Source of the DNA: Bacteroidales bacterium
Lineage (GTDB): Bacteria > Bacteroidota > Bacteroidia > Bacteroidales > Muribaculaceae
Reading direction: 5' to 3'
DNA: 9,599 bases
NCBI GenBank assembly: GCA_004552725.1
Contig: SFNM01000074.1
Location: 1-9,599, forward strand
Under the pieces are notes generated by a model. That model was given only the letters and a program-made list of their open reading frames with translations, had not been told where the DNA came from and did no database searches. Position numbers and translations under genes: made by a program. This document shows, one piece after another, positions 1 through 7,042 of the stretch. The first letter of the stretch is position 1. Every line of letters starts with the position of its first letter.

Positions 1-234
1 GAAGGCAATATGATGACCCGGGAGCATAGGGTGAATTTCGCTTCCTACTTGCACTTTGATACGGCAGTCGTCGACGCGTGTTACTACGGGTAGATGCTTT
101 TCACCGGAAGCGTCAACGGTATTGGGAATGAGTTCTTGCATTTGCTGACCACAGCATACAACGGGAACACCCGAGTTAACAACTTTGATTACAACGTTGC
201 CACAATGATTGCATTTAAAAAATTTTACAGGCAT
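1..234 (-). CDS. dfx: Desulfoferrodoxin / superoxide reductase, N-terminal 78 residues (C-terminus outside window)
   Basis: This cytoplasmic non-haem iron enzyme reduces superoxide to hydrogen peroxide and protects anaerobes during air exposure. The visible protein starts with an ATG at 234-232. It has a desulforedoxin-type iron site made of C8-x2-C11 and the pair C27-C28, followed by the start of the superoxide reductase domain. That part shows the E45-K46-H47 motif and histidines 68 and 74, which line up with the family's iron ligands. The remaining Cys and His ligands should lie beyond the left edge. The presence of both metal centres points to the two-iron (Dx-SOR) class. It has no close partner on its 5' side: 109 bp separate it from the DUF1524 fragment, and no clear TAnnTTTG promoter is visible in that gap. 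The family call is firm. The catalytic completeness of the gene cannot be judged here. Confidence 0.93.
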   Translation of the reverse strand, partial: MPVKFFKCNHCGNVVIKVVNSGVPVVCCGQQMQELIPNTVDASGEKHLPVVTRVDDCRIKVQVGSEIHPMLPGHHIAF

Positions 235-343
235 AAATATTAAGATTTAGAGGATTACCTATATAACACTCCCATCGGCAAAAAAGTTCTCTTACCACAC
301 GCGTTGCGAAGGTGTTTCAAACTCGTAGTCATATTGGTAAATA

Positions 344-949
344 CTATTGATTGTTTAGCTTTTGAAGATAGGAATACATTACTTGTTCGTGGCTATCGGC
401 TTTGTCCACGGTCCATGTCTCACCTTCTTTGTAGGTTATCCACATGTGAAGCATTTTGAGGCTTTGCAGTTGCGAGGTTTCGACCTGATGGTGAATGCGT
501 TCCATCTTTACGCCGGCAGATTCATTGCTTTGCGTTGAATTAAACGCGGCCGAAATCATGGCAAGATTCCCGAATCGATGCAAGTTATCTTCGCCCCAAG
601 CGTCTGATTTACTATCGGTTGGTGTTTGGGGATGCAAGTGCTCAATCGAGCGATTGACACGGAATACATACCTGCTCACTGCATCTTTCAGCGCGGGGTA
701 ATCCTTCAGCCAGCCGCTTTCATCGTTGCGATGCTCCCATAGTTCATAATCAAGACGCCAGAACCAGTATCTCTCCACTTTTTTGTAACTCAGTTCTCCA
801 ACAGCAGGGAGGTCGGGGTGAAGTTCTCGGTCGAGGCGCTTTAATTCGGCGAGTTCGGATTCTGCCGTACTGCCATAATAAAATAAAGAATCGTGTAAAA
901 ATAATCTATATAAGTAATAATTTACACAATTGAGTGGTTTTTTCGTATT
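344..949 (-). pseudogene. 5'-truncated fragment of a DUF262/DUF1524 (GmrSD-like) protein; only the DUF1524 nuclease part remains
   Basis: The frame is open from a TAA at 950-952 down to a TAG at 344-346. It contains no ATG. The first usable start is a GTG at 778, which would give 144 residues. Numbered from that GTG, the fragment shows an aromatic-rich lead-in (RYWFWRLDYELWE), the HNH-like motif E46-H-L-H-P-Q51, then W61, the motif LHRFGNLAMIS (66-76), N80 and K91. This is the usual pattern of DUF1524. Protein-like sequence continues upstream of the GTG (FYYGSTAESELAELKRLD), so homology probably extends to about 885. Full members are several hundred residues long and carry an N-terminal DUF262 ParB-like NTPase domain, which is absent here. 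In GmrSD-type systems the pair restricts modified phage DNA. I read this as a decayed remnant. A short stand-alone nuclease from the GTG is possible but less likely. Confidence 0.75.
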
Positions 950-956
950 TTATTTG

Positions 957-964
957 TAAATTTG
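957..964 (+). promoter_or_regulatory. Bacteroidota -7 promoter element for the ADP-ribosylglycohydrolase gene
   Basis: TAAATTTG matches the Bacteroidota primary-sigma -7 consensus TAnnTTTG exactly and ends 22 bases before the ATG at 987, which leaves a short leader of about 15-20 bases. No exact TTTG -33 element is present at the usual distance. An ATTG at 929-932 is the nearest candidate, and its spacing is rather long. The region is AT-rich. The site lies just outside the DUF1524 fragment's open frame. Confidence 0.6.
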
Positions 965-986
965 TAATATAAAACATTGAACGCTT

Positions 987-1769
987 ATGTTAGGAGCAAT
1001 TATCGGCGACATCGTTGGCTCGCCATACGAATTTGCCAACACCTCAAATCCGCACTTTCCGCTATTCTCAAGGCGCAGTTCGTTCACTGACGATACCATT
1101 TGCACGATTGCCATCGCTGATGCCTTGGTGCGCGGCTCCGATTTCGGAGAATCTCTTCGTAGGTGGGGGCATCGCTATCCTCATCCGAAGGGTGCATACG
1201 GAGGCTCATTCAGCGCGTGGCTGCAATCGCCCAATCCTCAACCATATAACTCGTGGGGCAATGGAGCCGCAATGCGCGTGTCGCCATGTGGATGGGCATT
1301 CAACACAGAGGCTGAGACTCTCCGCGCGGCTATGGCATCGGCTGCTCCTACCCACAACCATGTGGAAGGTTTGATTGGCGCTTCTGTTGTGGCTCGTGCC
1401 ATCTTCAGGCTCCGCACAATGAACAATCCATCGTTCGGCGATAAAGATATATCCGCACTCGTGGTGGCTTCATACGGCGACGATTGGGAGGCGCACTTGC
1501 CTGAGCCCGGTATCTTCGATGAAACGTGCCGTGGTTGCGTTCCGCTGACATTCCACATCTGCGCTCAGTCTTCCGGCTTCGAGGATGCCATTCGCCATGC
1601 GGTAGTATATGGAGGCGACTCCGACACGCTCGCCGCCATCGTCGGCTCGATGGCCGAGGCTCGATGGGGCATCCCCGAAACAATCCGTGACGAGGCTCTC
1701 GCTTTCCTTCCGGCTGAAATGCTCGCCGTAATTGAAAATTTTTCCAAAAAGTTTGGCTACAAATTTTAA
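987..1769 (+). CDS. ADP-ribosylglycohydrolase family protein (ARH/DraG fold)
   Basis: Members of this all-helical, dinuclear-magnesium family remove ADP-ribose from proteins, nucleic acids or small molecules. The 260-residue product is a complete single-domain member. It has the N-terminal GDIVGSPYE motif (7-15), the metal-binding T34-D35-D36 triad, GNGAAMR (91-97), THNH (122-125), and the second metal motif GGDSDT (209-214) followed by the usual small-residue helix. All metal ligands expected for the family are present, so it should be active. The ATG at 987 gives the canonical start directly before the first motif and follows a -7 promoter element. The gene is monocistronic, convergent with the CoA-disulfide reductase gene (44 bp between stops) and divergent from the DUF1524 remnant. 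Its substrate cannot be deduced. No ADP-ribosyltransferase partner is visible in the window. Confidence 0.92.
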   Translation: MLGAIIGDIVGSPYEFANTSNPHFPLFSRRSSFTDDTICTIAIADALVRGSDFGESLRRWGHRYPHPKGAYGGSFSAWLQSPNPQPYNSWGNGAAMRVSPCGWAFNTEAETLRAAMASAAPTHNHVEGLIGASVVARAIFRLRTMNNPSFGDKDISALVVASYGDDWEAHLPEPGIFDETCRGCVPLTFHICAQSSGFEDAIRHAVVYGGDSDTLAAIVGSMAEARWGIPETIRDEALAFLPAEMLAVIENFSKKFGYKF

Positions 1770-1813
1770 GAATTATTATTTCAACAAAGGAAAGCGTGGT
1801 GGTATCAGTTCCA

Positions 1814-4270
1814 TTAGATGAAGAGGTTGATGTTGGATTGGTCGGCGCGGTCGATGTAGGTGGCCACGCCGCCTACAGTGACTTGGTCGAGGAGTTCTTC
1901 GCGTTGCACACCCATTACGTCCATCGACATTTGACAGGCGATAAATTCGACACCGTTGTCGAGTGCCTGTTGGCGAAGCGACTCAAGTGAGTCGACGCCT
2001 TTTTGCTTCATCAAATAGCGCATCATGCGGCTTCCGGCGCCAAACATATTGAGTTTGGACAGCGACAGCCGGCCGGAATGTGACGGCAACATCCACCCGA
2101 ACATTCGGCCGAAGAAGTCTTTTTGTACCTTGGGCTTGTGGACTTTCTTGATGACGTTCAGGCCCCAAAATGTGAAGAAGATGGTGACTTTTTTGCCGGT
2201 GGCGGCGGCACCGTTGGCCAAGACGAACGTGGCGAGGGCTTTGTCGAGGTCGTCGCTGAACATGATGAACGTTTTGCCATCGGCAGCGGCGGATTTGGCG
2301 ACTTCGGCCGCGCATGGAGTAGTTTTTTCGATGACCACGGTGTAGATGCCGCGCTCGGCTCGGTGGGAGATGAAGCGGTGGCCGGTGGAGCGACACCACG
2401 CCTCACTGTCGCGGACGAATCCGGCATCGGTGGCCGACACTTCGAGGCGGTCGCCGGGGGTGAGGGTGTCGATTGCTTGCTTGAGTTTGAGAATGGGACC
2501 GGGGCACTGTAAACCGCAGGCATCGAGGCGCACCACGCGGTCGGATTTGGGCGCCACCGTGCAGGCTGACTGCTCGGCGCACGGCACGTTAAAGTCGGTG
2601 GGCGGCAGGATTTTGGCAGTGGCAGTTTTGTATGTCTTGATGCCGCCGATGAGGTTGCGCACATCCTTAAATCCGTTGTCTTTGAGGATGTTAGAGGCGA
2701 GATAGCCGCGCAGACCTACACCGCAGAACAGGTAGATGGGGCGGTCGGTGGGCAGTTCGGCGAGGCGTTGGCGCAGGTCATCGAGGGGGATGCTTACTGC
2801 ACCGGGGATAGTGCCCACGGCGAACTCATCGGGCGTGCGCACGTCCACGAGCGACACCTTCGACAGGTCGGCATCGCGCAACTCGCGCCAATACAGCGGG
2901 GTCATTTTGCCACTGAGGATGTTGGCGGCAACGTAGCCGGAGATGGCCACGGGGTCCTTGGCCGATGAGAACGGCGGCGCGTAAGCGTGTTCCAAGCGGG
3001 TGAGGTCGTGAACGGTGGCACCGCGTTTGATGGCCAAGGCATATTGGTCGATGCGTTTGTCCACTCCGTCGAAGCCAACGATTTGCGCACCAAGGAGCTT
3101 GCCGTCGGTGGGTGAGAAGGTGATTTTGATGGACATCTGGAGCGCGCCGGGATAGTATCCGGCATGCGAGCCGTTGTGGATGGTGGCGGAGAGGTACGGT
3201 ATGTTGAGTTGCTTTAACCGCTTGGCAGCCAAACCGGTAGCAGCCACGGTGAGGTCGAAGACTTTAGCGATTGACGTGCCGATGGACCCTTCGTAGGCCG
3301 TGGTATTGCCCAACACCATGTTGTCGGCCACGATGCGTGCTTGGCGGTTGGCCGGACCGGCGAGGTAGTTGAGCCATGGTTGGACGGTGAGCGGGTGGGG
3401 GAACTCGATGGCATCGCCCACGGCGTAGATGTCGGAGTCGGAGGTTTGGAGATACTCGTTCACGAAGATGCCACGCGCCTCGCCTATTTGCAGGCCGGCC
3501 TGCTGCGCGAGGGCGGTGTCGGGGCGCACGCCAATCGACAGCAGCACCATGTCGGCTTGCAACTCGATGCCGGATTTGAGGTGGACGATGAGATGCCCAT
3601 CGCGGCGCGAGAAGCGTTCCACGGCCTGTTCGAGGAACAGGCTAACGCCCTTCTGCTGAAGGTGTTGATGCACGGCGGCGGCCATGGAGAAGTCAATCGG
3701 TCCCATGACCTGCGGAGCCATTTCCACCACGGCTACCTTGGCGCCTGCGTGGTGCAGGTTCTCGGCCATTTCGAGACCGATGAATCCGCCGCCCACGATA
3801 ACTGCGTGGCGCACAGCGTGTTGCTGCATATACGCTTTGATGCGGTCGGTGTCGGCCACGTTGCGCAAGGTGAAGATGCCCTCGCTGTCGATGCCAGGCA
3901 AAGGCGGTCGCACCGGCGATGCGCCGGGCGAAAGAAGAAGTTTGTCGTATGATTCGGTGTACTGCCGACCGTCAGCGGTTTTCACTGTTACTTCTTTCTT
4001 TGCCGGGTCGATGGCCACAACCTCGGAATTGGTACGCACGTCGATATTGAACCGGCGGCCGAAGGCCTCGGGCGTTTGCACAAACAGTCGGTTGCGGTCA
4101 GTGATTACACCGCCTATATAATAAGGTAGGCCACAGTTGGCGTAAGAGATGTGTTCGCCTTTTTCACACAAGATGATTTGCGCATGTTCGGTCAAGCGCC
4201 GAATGCGAGCGGCGGCAGTGGCACCTCCGGCCACACCACCCACGATTATGTATTTAGCAGAGTTAGTCAT
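1814..4270 (-). CDS. CoA-disulfide reductase-rhodanese-TusA-DsrE fusion protein
   Basis: This is a cytoplasmic flavoprotein of 818 residues with four domains. Residues 1 to about 450 are an FAD/NAD(P)H disulfide reductase with the GGVAGG dinucleotide motif (11-16), the single redox cysteine C46 in SYANCGLPYY, a second Rossmann motif VGGGFIGLE (159-167), the FAD motif VGDA (284-287), and the conserved YAPPFSSAKDP (430-440) of CoA-disulfide reductases. A rhodanese domain follows (about 462-548, active-site C516 in CGVGLRG). Next is a TusA/SirA-like domain (about 578-648, C589 in CPGP). Last is a DsrE-like domain (about 665-818, C779 in ACQMSMD). All four candidate cysteines are present, so sulfane sulfur could pass from one domain to the next. 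The family is linked to CoA disulfide, CoA persulfide or polysulfide reduction. The start is the ATG at 4270, 19 bases after a promoter element. The gene appears monocistronic. Confidence 0.95.
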   Translation of the reverse strand: MTNSAKYIIVGGVAGGATAAARIRRLTEHAQIILCEKGEHISYANCGLPYYIGGVITDRNRLFVQTPEAFGRRFNIDVRTNSEVVAIDPAKKEVTVKTADGRQYTESYDKLLLSPGASPVRPPLPGIDSEGIFTLRNVADTDRIKAYMQQHAVRHAVIVGGGFIGLEMAENLHHAGAKVAVVEMAPQVMGPIDFSMAAAVHQHLQQKGVSLFLEQAVERFSRRDGHLIVHLKSGIELQADMVLLSIGVRPDTALAQQAGLQIGEARGIFVNEYLQTSDSDIYAVGDAIEFPHPLTVQPWLNYLAGPANRQARIVADNMVLGNTTAYEGSIGTSIAKVFDLTVAATGLAAKRLKQLNIPYLSATIHNGSHAGYYPGALQMSIKITFSPTDGKLLGAQIVGFDGVDKRIDQYALAIKRGATVHDLTRLEHAYAPPFSSAKDPVAISGYVAANILSGKMTPLYWRELRDADLSKVSLVDVRTPDEFAVGTIPGAVSIPLDDLRQRLAELPTDRPIYLFCGVGLRGYLASNILKDNGFKDVRNLIGGIKTYKTATAKILPPTDFNVPCAEQSACTVAPKSDRVVRLDACGLQCPGPILKLKQAIDTLTPGDRLEVSATDAGFVRDSEAWCRSTGHRFISHRAERGIYTVVIEKTTPCAAEVAKSAAADGKTFIMFSDDLDKALATFVLANGAAATGKKVTIFFTFWGLNVIKKVHKPKVQKDFFGRMFGWMLPSHSGRLSLSKLNMFGAGSRMMRYLMKQKGVDSLESLRQQALDNGVEFIACQMSMDVMGVQREELLDQVTVGGVATYIDRADQSNINLFI

Positions 4271-4288
4271 AATTTCAGTTTAATGTTG

Positions 4289-4320
4289 CAAATATAGTAA
4301 AATAATTTAATATCAACAAC
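4289..4320 (-). promoter_or_regulatory. Bacteroidota promoter for the CoA-disulfide reductase fusion gene
   Basis: Read on the minus strand, TATATTTG (4296 down to 4289) matches the -7 consensus TAnnTTTG exactly. Two overlapping GTTG motifs (4320-4317 and 4317-4314) lie 20 and 17 bases upstream and could serve as the -33 element. The spacer is very AT-rich. The -7 element ends 18 bases before the ATG at 4270, giving a leader of roughly 12 bases. The site separates this gene from the sigma-factor operon upstream, so the fusion gene need not depend on read-through. Confidence 0.7.
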
Positions 4321-4353
4321 ATATAAACGGAAAAAGACCTCGCAGAGTTCGTG

Positions 4354-4381
4354 ACCGAAGGCGCTTCCGCGCCGCTCGGCT
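4354..4381 (-). terminator. Candidate hairpin terminator after the sigma/anti-sigma operon
   Basis: On the minus strand, downstream of the barrel gene, GGCGC and GCGCC pair around a GGAA tetraloop. The stem extends outward, past a small bulge, through CCGA/TCGG. A run of five T's occurs about 17 bases further on (4335-4331), too far for a textbook intrinsic terminator. The position, between the operon's last stop codon and the next promoter, supports a terminating or 3'-end-protecting role. Confidence 0.4.
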
Positions 4382-4409
4382 ACCGCCTCGCCACAGAACC
4401 CAAAGCGAT

Positions 4410-5588
4410 TTACCGTTGGAGGGAAAGGCGCAGGCCGAGGTTGAGGGAGAAGTTGAGCGGCTTGTCAGAGTAGATGGTGCAGAGGGAGGAATTGTTGGGG
4501 AGGTAGTACTGCAGGCCGGGCTCGGCGAAGATGCCGAGGGTGGGGGAGATGTTGTACTGGAGGCCGGCACTGAGGTTGAGGGAGAACTGCCACGGCAGCT
4601 CTGTGTCGTAGGAGTCGGAGCGGTACTCGGTGCCGTTGAGGATGTAGGCTTCGTGGACGCGACCGTGGACGGCTTTCTCAACCATGGCACCGCCAATGGC
4701 GTAGGCATCTAAACGGCCGACGGAGAACACGCGGTAGCTGAGCGAGATGGGCACACCTATGAAGTGAACTGACTGACTACTATCGAAATAGCTATGGACG
4801 GAGCCGCTATAAATGTCGGTGGCGAGGTAGGTGTAAGTGAGGCCGGTGCCGATGCTGAGGCGTTCGGAGAGGGGGAATGAGATGGCGAAGCCCACGCGCA
4901 CCGGCAGGTGGTGGTCGACGTCGTTGATGGTTTGTTCGCCTTGGTCGTAGACGAGCAAATCGGTGTTGGGCGCATCAGTCCACAGACCACCTTCAAACGG
5001 GCCGGCGTCGGCTACCAAGCCACCGCTACGACCGAACAGCGAACCGCTACCGCCGATGCCGCCTGAGGTGAACAGGGCGAGTTGGACGTCGCGATCGGAC
5101 GAGGCATGCTGCGGCACGGTGGCCGGTGTGGATGCCGGTTGCGAGCCGCCGGTGCCGGCCACTTCCACCGGCGGAAGCGAGTGGCGCACATTGCTAATGG
5201 TGTCAACCTCGGCTACAAGCGGCTCGGCGATGCTATCCTGCGGAGTGCTGACGAAGGCTTGAGCGAAAACCGGTGCAGGGGTGGGGTTGGTGTCCGGTGT
5301 GGGGGCAGGTGCAGGCTGAACCGGCGCCTGCGGCTGCGGCGCGGCTTCCGGCTTGGCAACATCAGCCACAATCGGCTGCTGCGGCGCTGTAGCTGTTTCG
5401 CGCACGGCGAAGTAGATTCCAACACCAAGAACAGCGGTCACGGCGGCTGCTACGGCCACGCGACGCCACCACAACACCACGGCAGCTTTGCGGCGACGCG
5501 ATTCGACTCCCTGCCACAAGCCCTGCGGCTCGTCGGTCTCAAATTCCGACATTCGGTCGGATATGTCTTTTAACCATTGTTCGCTCAT
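4410..5588 (-). CDS. Probable anti-sigma-like membrane protein with C-terminal outer-membrane beta barrel
   Basis: The product has 392 residues and no cleavable signal peptide. Residues 1-42 are hydrophilic and cytoplasm-like (an EFETDEPQGLWQGVE segment, then a basic stretch RRRK). Residues 43-61 form one hydrophobic helix. Residues 62 to about 165 are a low-complexity Pro/Ala/Gln-rich linker. From about 190 to 392 there are alternating amphipathic strands, such as LPVRVGFAISFPL, that resemble an eight-strand OmpA/PorT-type barrel, ending LRLSLQR. The ATG overlaps the sigma-factor stop by four bases (ATGA), so translation is probably coupled. Genes directly after ECF sigma genes commonly encode their anti-sigma factors, and the short N-terminus before the membrane helix fits that role. 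No zinc HxxxCxxC motif is seen. The barrel assignment comes from the strand pattern only. The anti-sigma role is inferred from position and topology. Confidence 0.7.
   Translation of the reverse strand: MSEQWLKDISDRMSEFETDEPQGLWQGVESRRRKAAVVLWWRRVAVAAAVTAVLGVGIYFAVRETATAPQQPIVADVAKPEAAPQPQAPVQPAPAPTPDTNPTPAPVFAQAFVSTPQDSIAEPLVAEVDTISNVRHSLPPVEVAGTGGSQPASTPATVPQHASSDRDVQLALFTSGGIGGSGSLFGRSGGLVADAGPFEGGLWTDAPNTDLLVYDQGEQTINDVDHHLPVRVGFAISFPLSERLSIGTGLTYTYLATDIYSGSVHSYFDSSQSVHFIGVPISLSYRVFSVGRLDAYAIGGAMVEKAVHGRVHEAYILNGTEYRSDSYDTELPWQFSLNLSAGLQYNISPTLGIFAEPGLQYYLPNNSSLCTIYSDKPLNFSLNLGLRLSLQR
5585..5588 (-). other. ATGA start/stop overlap coupling sigma factor and barrel protein
   Basis: The last codon of the sigma-factor gene (TGA, 5587-5585) overlaps the ATG (5588-5586) of the barrel gene. 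Such four-base overlaps usually keep two partner proteins at matched levels, which suits a sigma/anti-sigma pair. Confidence 0.85.
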
Positions 5589-6139
5589 AATCGGTTGTGT
5601 TGGAGATAGTTAGTGATTTTTTCGGCTAACGCGACCTTGGCGCGGTGAAACTGCGATGCTGATGTGGATTCTTTGATGCCGAGCAGTTTGGCTATTTCCT
5701 TATGGCTCTTATTTTCAATGAGATAGAGGTTGAAGATGGTGCGATAGCCGTCGGGGAGTTCGCGGATGAGACTATGGATGACATCTGCCGGCACGGCCTC
5801 CGCTTCGGGCGGCGGGTCGGCGATGTGAGTGGCTTCGTGGTCGAGCTCCACGAACTGCAGCCGGGAGTTGTCGCGCAGGAACTTGAGCGCGTCGTTCAGT
5901 ACGATTCGGCTCATCCAAGCGCGGAGCGAACCCGCCCCGCGGTATTGGAATGAGCTTAGGTTGGCGAAGATTTTCACGAGCGCATCTTGGAGCACGTCGC
6001 GAAGGTCTTCGTCGTTGGAAATGTAACGCGCAGCCACTGCGGTGAGGTAGCGGATATGACGCTGATAGAGAGCGTGCTCAGCAGCACACTCTCCACGAGC
6101 TATTTGCCTGATTAACAGGATGTCAACGTCTTCCGCCAT
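5585..6139 (-). CDS. RNA polymerase ECF-type sigma factor (sigma-70 family)
   Basis: This 184-residue regulator directs RNA polymerase to a small regulon, usually in response to an envelope signal. Region 2 spans about 23-90 and includes the core-binding stretch DLRDVLQDALVKIF and the -10-binding part with AWMSRIVLNDALKFLRD. A Pro/Glu-rich linker (about 101-120) follows. Region 4 (about 123-176) has the typical LPDGYRTIFNLYLIE start and the helix-turn-helix KEIAKLLGIKESTSASQFHRAK. The length is normal for an ECF factor. The sigma-70 regions 1 and 3 are absent, as expected. It starts 6 bp after the NigD-like gene and overlaps the barrel gene by four bases, so all three are probably one transcript. 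No FecR-type anti-sigma or SusC/D genes are next to it, which separates it from the common iron or glycan ECF units. Confidence 0.94.
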   Translation of the reverse strand: MAEDVDILLIRQIARGECAAEHALYQRHIRYLTAVAARYISNDEDLRDVLQDALVKIFANLSSFQYRGAGSLRAWMSRIVLNDALKFLRDNSRLQFVELDHEATHIADPPPEAEAVPADVIHSLIRELPDGYRTIFNLYLIENKSHKEIAKLLGIKESTSASQFHRAKVALAEKITNYLQHNRL

Positions 6140-6145
6140 GTATGG

Positions 6146-6883
6146 TTAACGGATTGCACAGGTGTAAGGGGCGGCAGCGGTGGAAGAGGGCGCGCTGACC
6201 GCGGATTTATGGAATTTGAGCTTGAAATCGGCCGACTTTTTGCCTTCGAAAGAGTTCCAAACCAGGGTGATGGTGACTTCTTCATCGGGCTGGTGCGGCA
6301 GGTCCTTGAGGTTGAAGGCGATGAGGCCGTCGCCGAACGTGCCGGCGAGGTCGCCGAAGGCATCGTGGTGAAGCACAAGGCGATAGGGATTCTCCGGGTC
6401 AGTGCCGGTGATGAGGCTCACGCGGTGCTTCACGTTGGTGAATCCCCACACGGTGCGGATGCGCAGGGTGAGGTACCCGTCCTCGGCCACAGTCACCCAG
6501 TCATCAATCACTTCGATGGGGTCGTTGCCGTAGGTTTCGTTGTCGAGCTCGCCGAGGGTCGGCTCGGGCATTTTGGTGCGGATGCTGTCGATGGAGTGGA
6601 GGTAGACCGACTTCACGTTGCCGTCAGATTTGGGCTCGGCGAGCGAAAAGGTGATGATCGCACGCACTTCCTTGTCGCCGAAAGGCGATTTGTCCAAGTT
6701 AGCCGCCACCAAGGTGGTGTTCTCGTCCACCTGCATAGTAAATCCTTCGGCCGCCGGACGCACAGTCACCAAGGCTGTCGGAACAGCCACCACATCATCA
6801 TTATCATCAAGACAAGACGTCGCGGCGGCCGAAAGGATTAGAAGAGGGAGGGCAATCGCCCACAGTTTCAATTTATTCATCAT
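6146..6883 (-). CDS. NigD-like surface lipoprotein
   Basis: The 245-residue product starts with a lipoprotein signal peptide: a short basic start (MMNKLK), a hydrophobic core (about 8-20), and a lipobox ending in C24. The residues after the cysteine are LDDNDD. Acidic residues right after the lipid-bearing cysteine act as surface-export signals in Bacteroidota, so the mature protein is probably displayed on the outer face of the outer membrane. The following segment (ALVTVRPAAEGF, then DENTTLVAANLDKSPFGDKEVRA) and the C-terminal beta-rich half match the NigD-like family, named after a protein of the Prevotella nigrescin bacteriocin locus. The molecular function of the family is not known. It is first in a tight cluster with an ECF sigma factor and a barrel protein, which suggests it takes part in sensing or is autoregulated. 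A second in-frame ATG lies one codon downstream. Confidence 0.88.
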   Translation of the reverse strand: MMNKLKLWAIALPLLILSAAATSCLDDNDDVVAVPTALVTVRPAAEGFTMQVDENTTLVAANLDKSPFGDKEVRAIITFSLAEPKSDGNVKSVYLHSIDSIRTKMPEPTLGELDNETYGNDPIEVIDDWVTVAEDGYLTLRIRTVWGFTNVKHRVSLITGTDPENPYRLVLHHDAFGDLAGTFGDGLIAFNLKDLPHQPDEEVTITLVWNSFEGKKSADFKLKFHKSAVSAPSSTAAAPYTCAIR

Positions 6884-7042
6884 TCATTTACGTTAAGAAG
6901 TTTCTATCTATAAAAACCCCAACCCCCAAAAATGTTGCACCCCCAACTGCAAAAAATCCTTAAAACCCACCGGTATAACCCACCGCCAGTAAAGAAATCC
7001 CCCACGGCCATCCAGCCGCCCGCCGCGTCAAAAAAACCAACA

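Noticed and set aside
235..343. Promoter for the superoxide reductase gene
   Set aside because: AT-rich words such as TTATATAGG are present, but no TAnnTTTG with a properly spaced TTTG could be found.
1770..1813. Shared bidirectional terminator between the convergent hydrolase and CoA-disulfide reductase genes
   Set aside because: The 44-bp gap shows no inverted repeat of useful length.
3341..3952. Long plus-strand open frame (203 codons) inside the CoA-disulfide reductase gene
   Set aside because: It is antisense to a fully recognisable gene. Its residues are His/Val/Gly-rich with no family resemblance, as expected from a GC-biased complementary strand.
5082..5573. Plus-strand open frame of 163 codons, Gly/Arg/Cys-rich
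   Set aside because: It mirrors the Pro/Ala-rich linker of the barrel gene. Low-complexity coding DNA often leaves the other strand open.
6209..6841. Plus-strand open frame of 210 codons opposite the NigD-like gene
   Set aside because: It is antisense to a clear lipoprotein gene, has no recognisable motifs, and follows from the strand's codon bias.
6890..6950. Housekeeping promoter for the NigD-like operon
   Set aside because: Only a loose TATAGATAG and a TTTTG with too short a spacer are present. It does not fit TAnnTTTG well enough to call.
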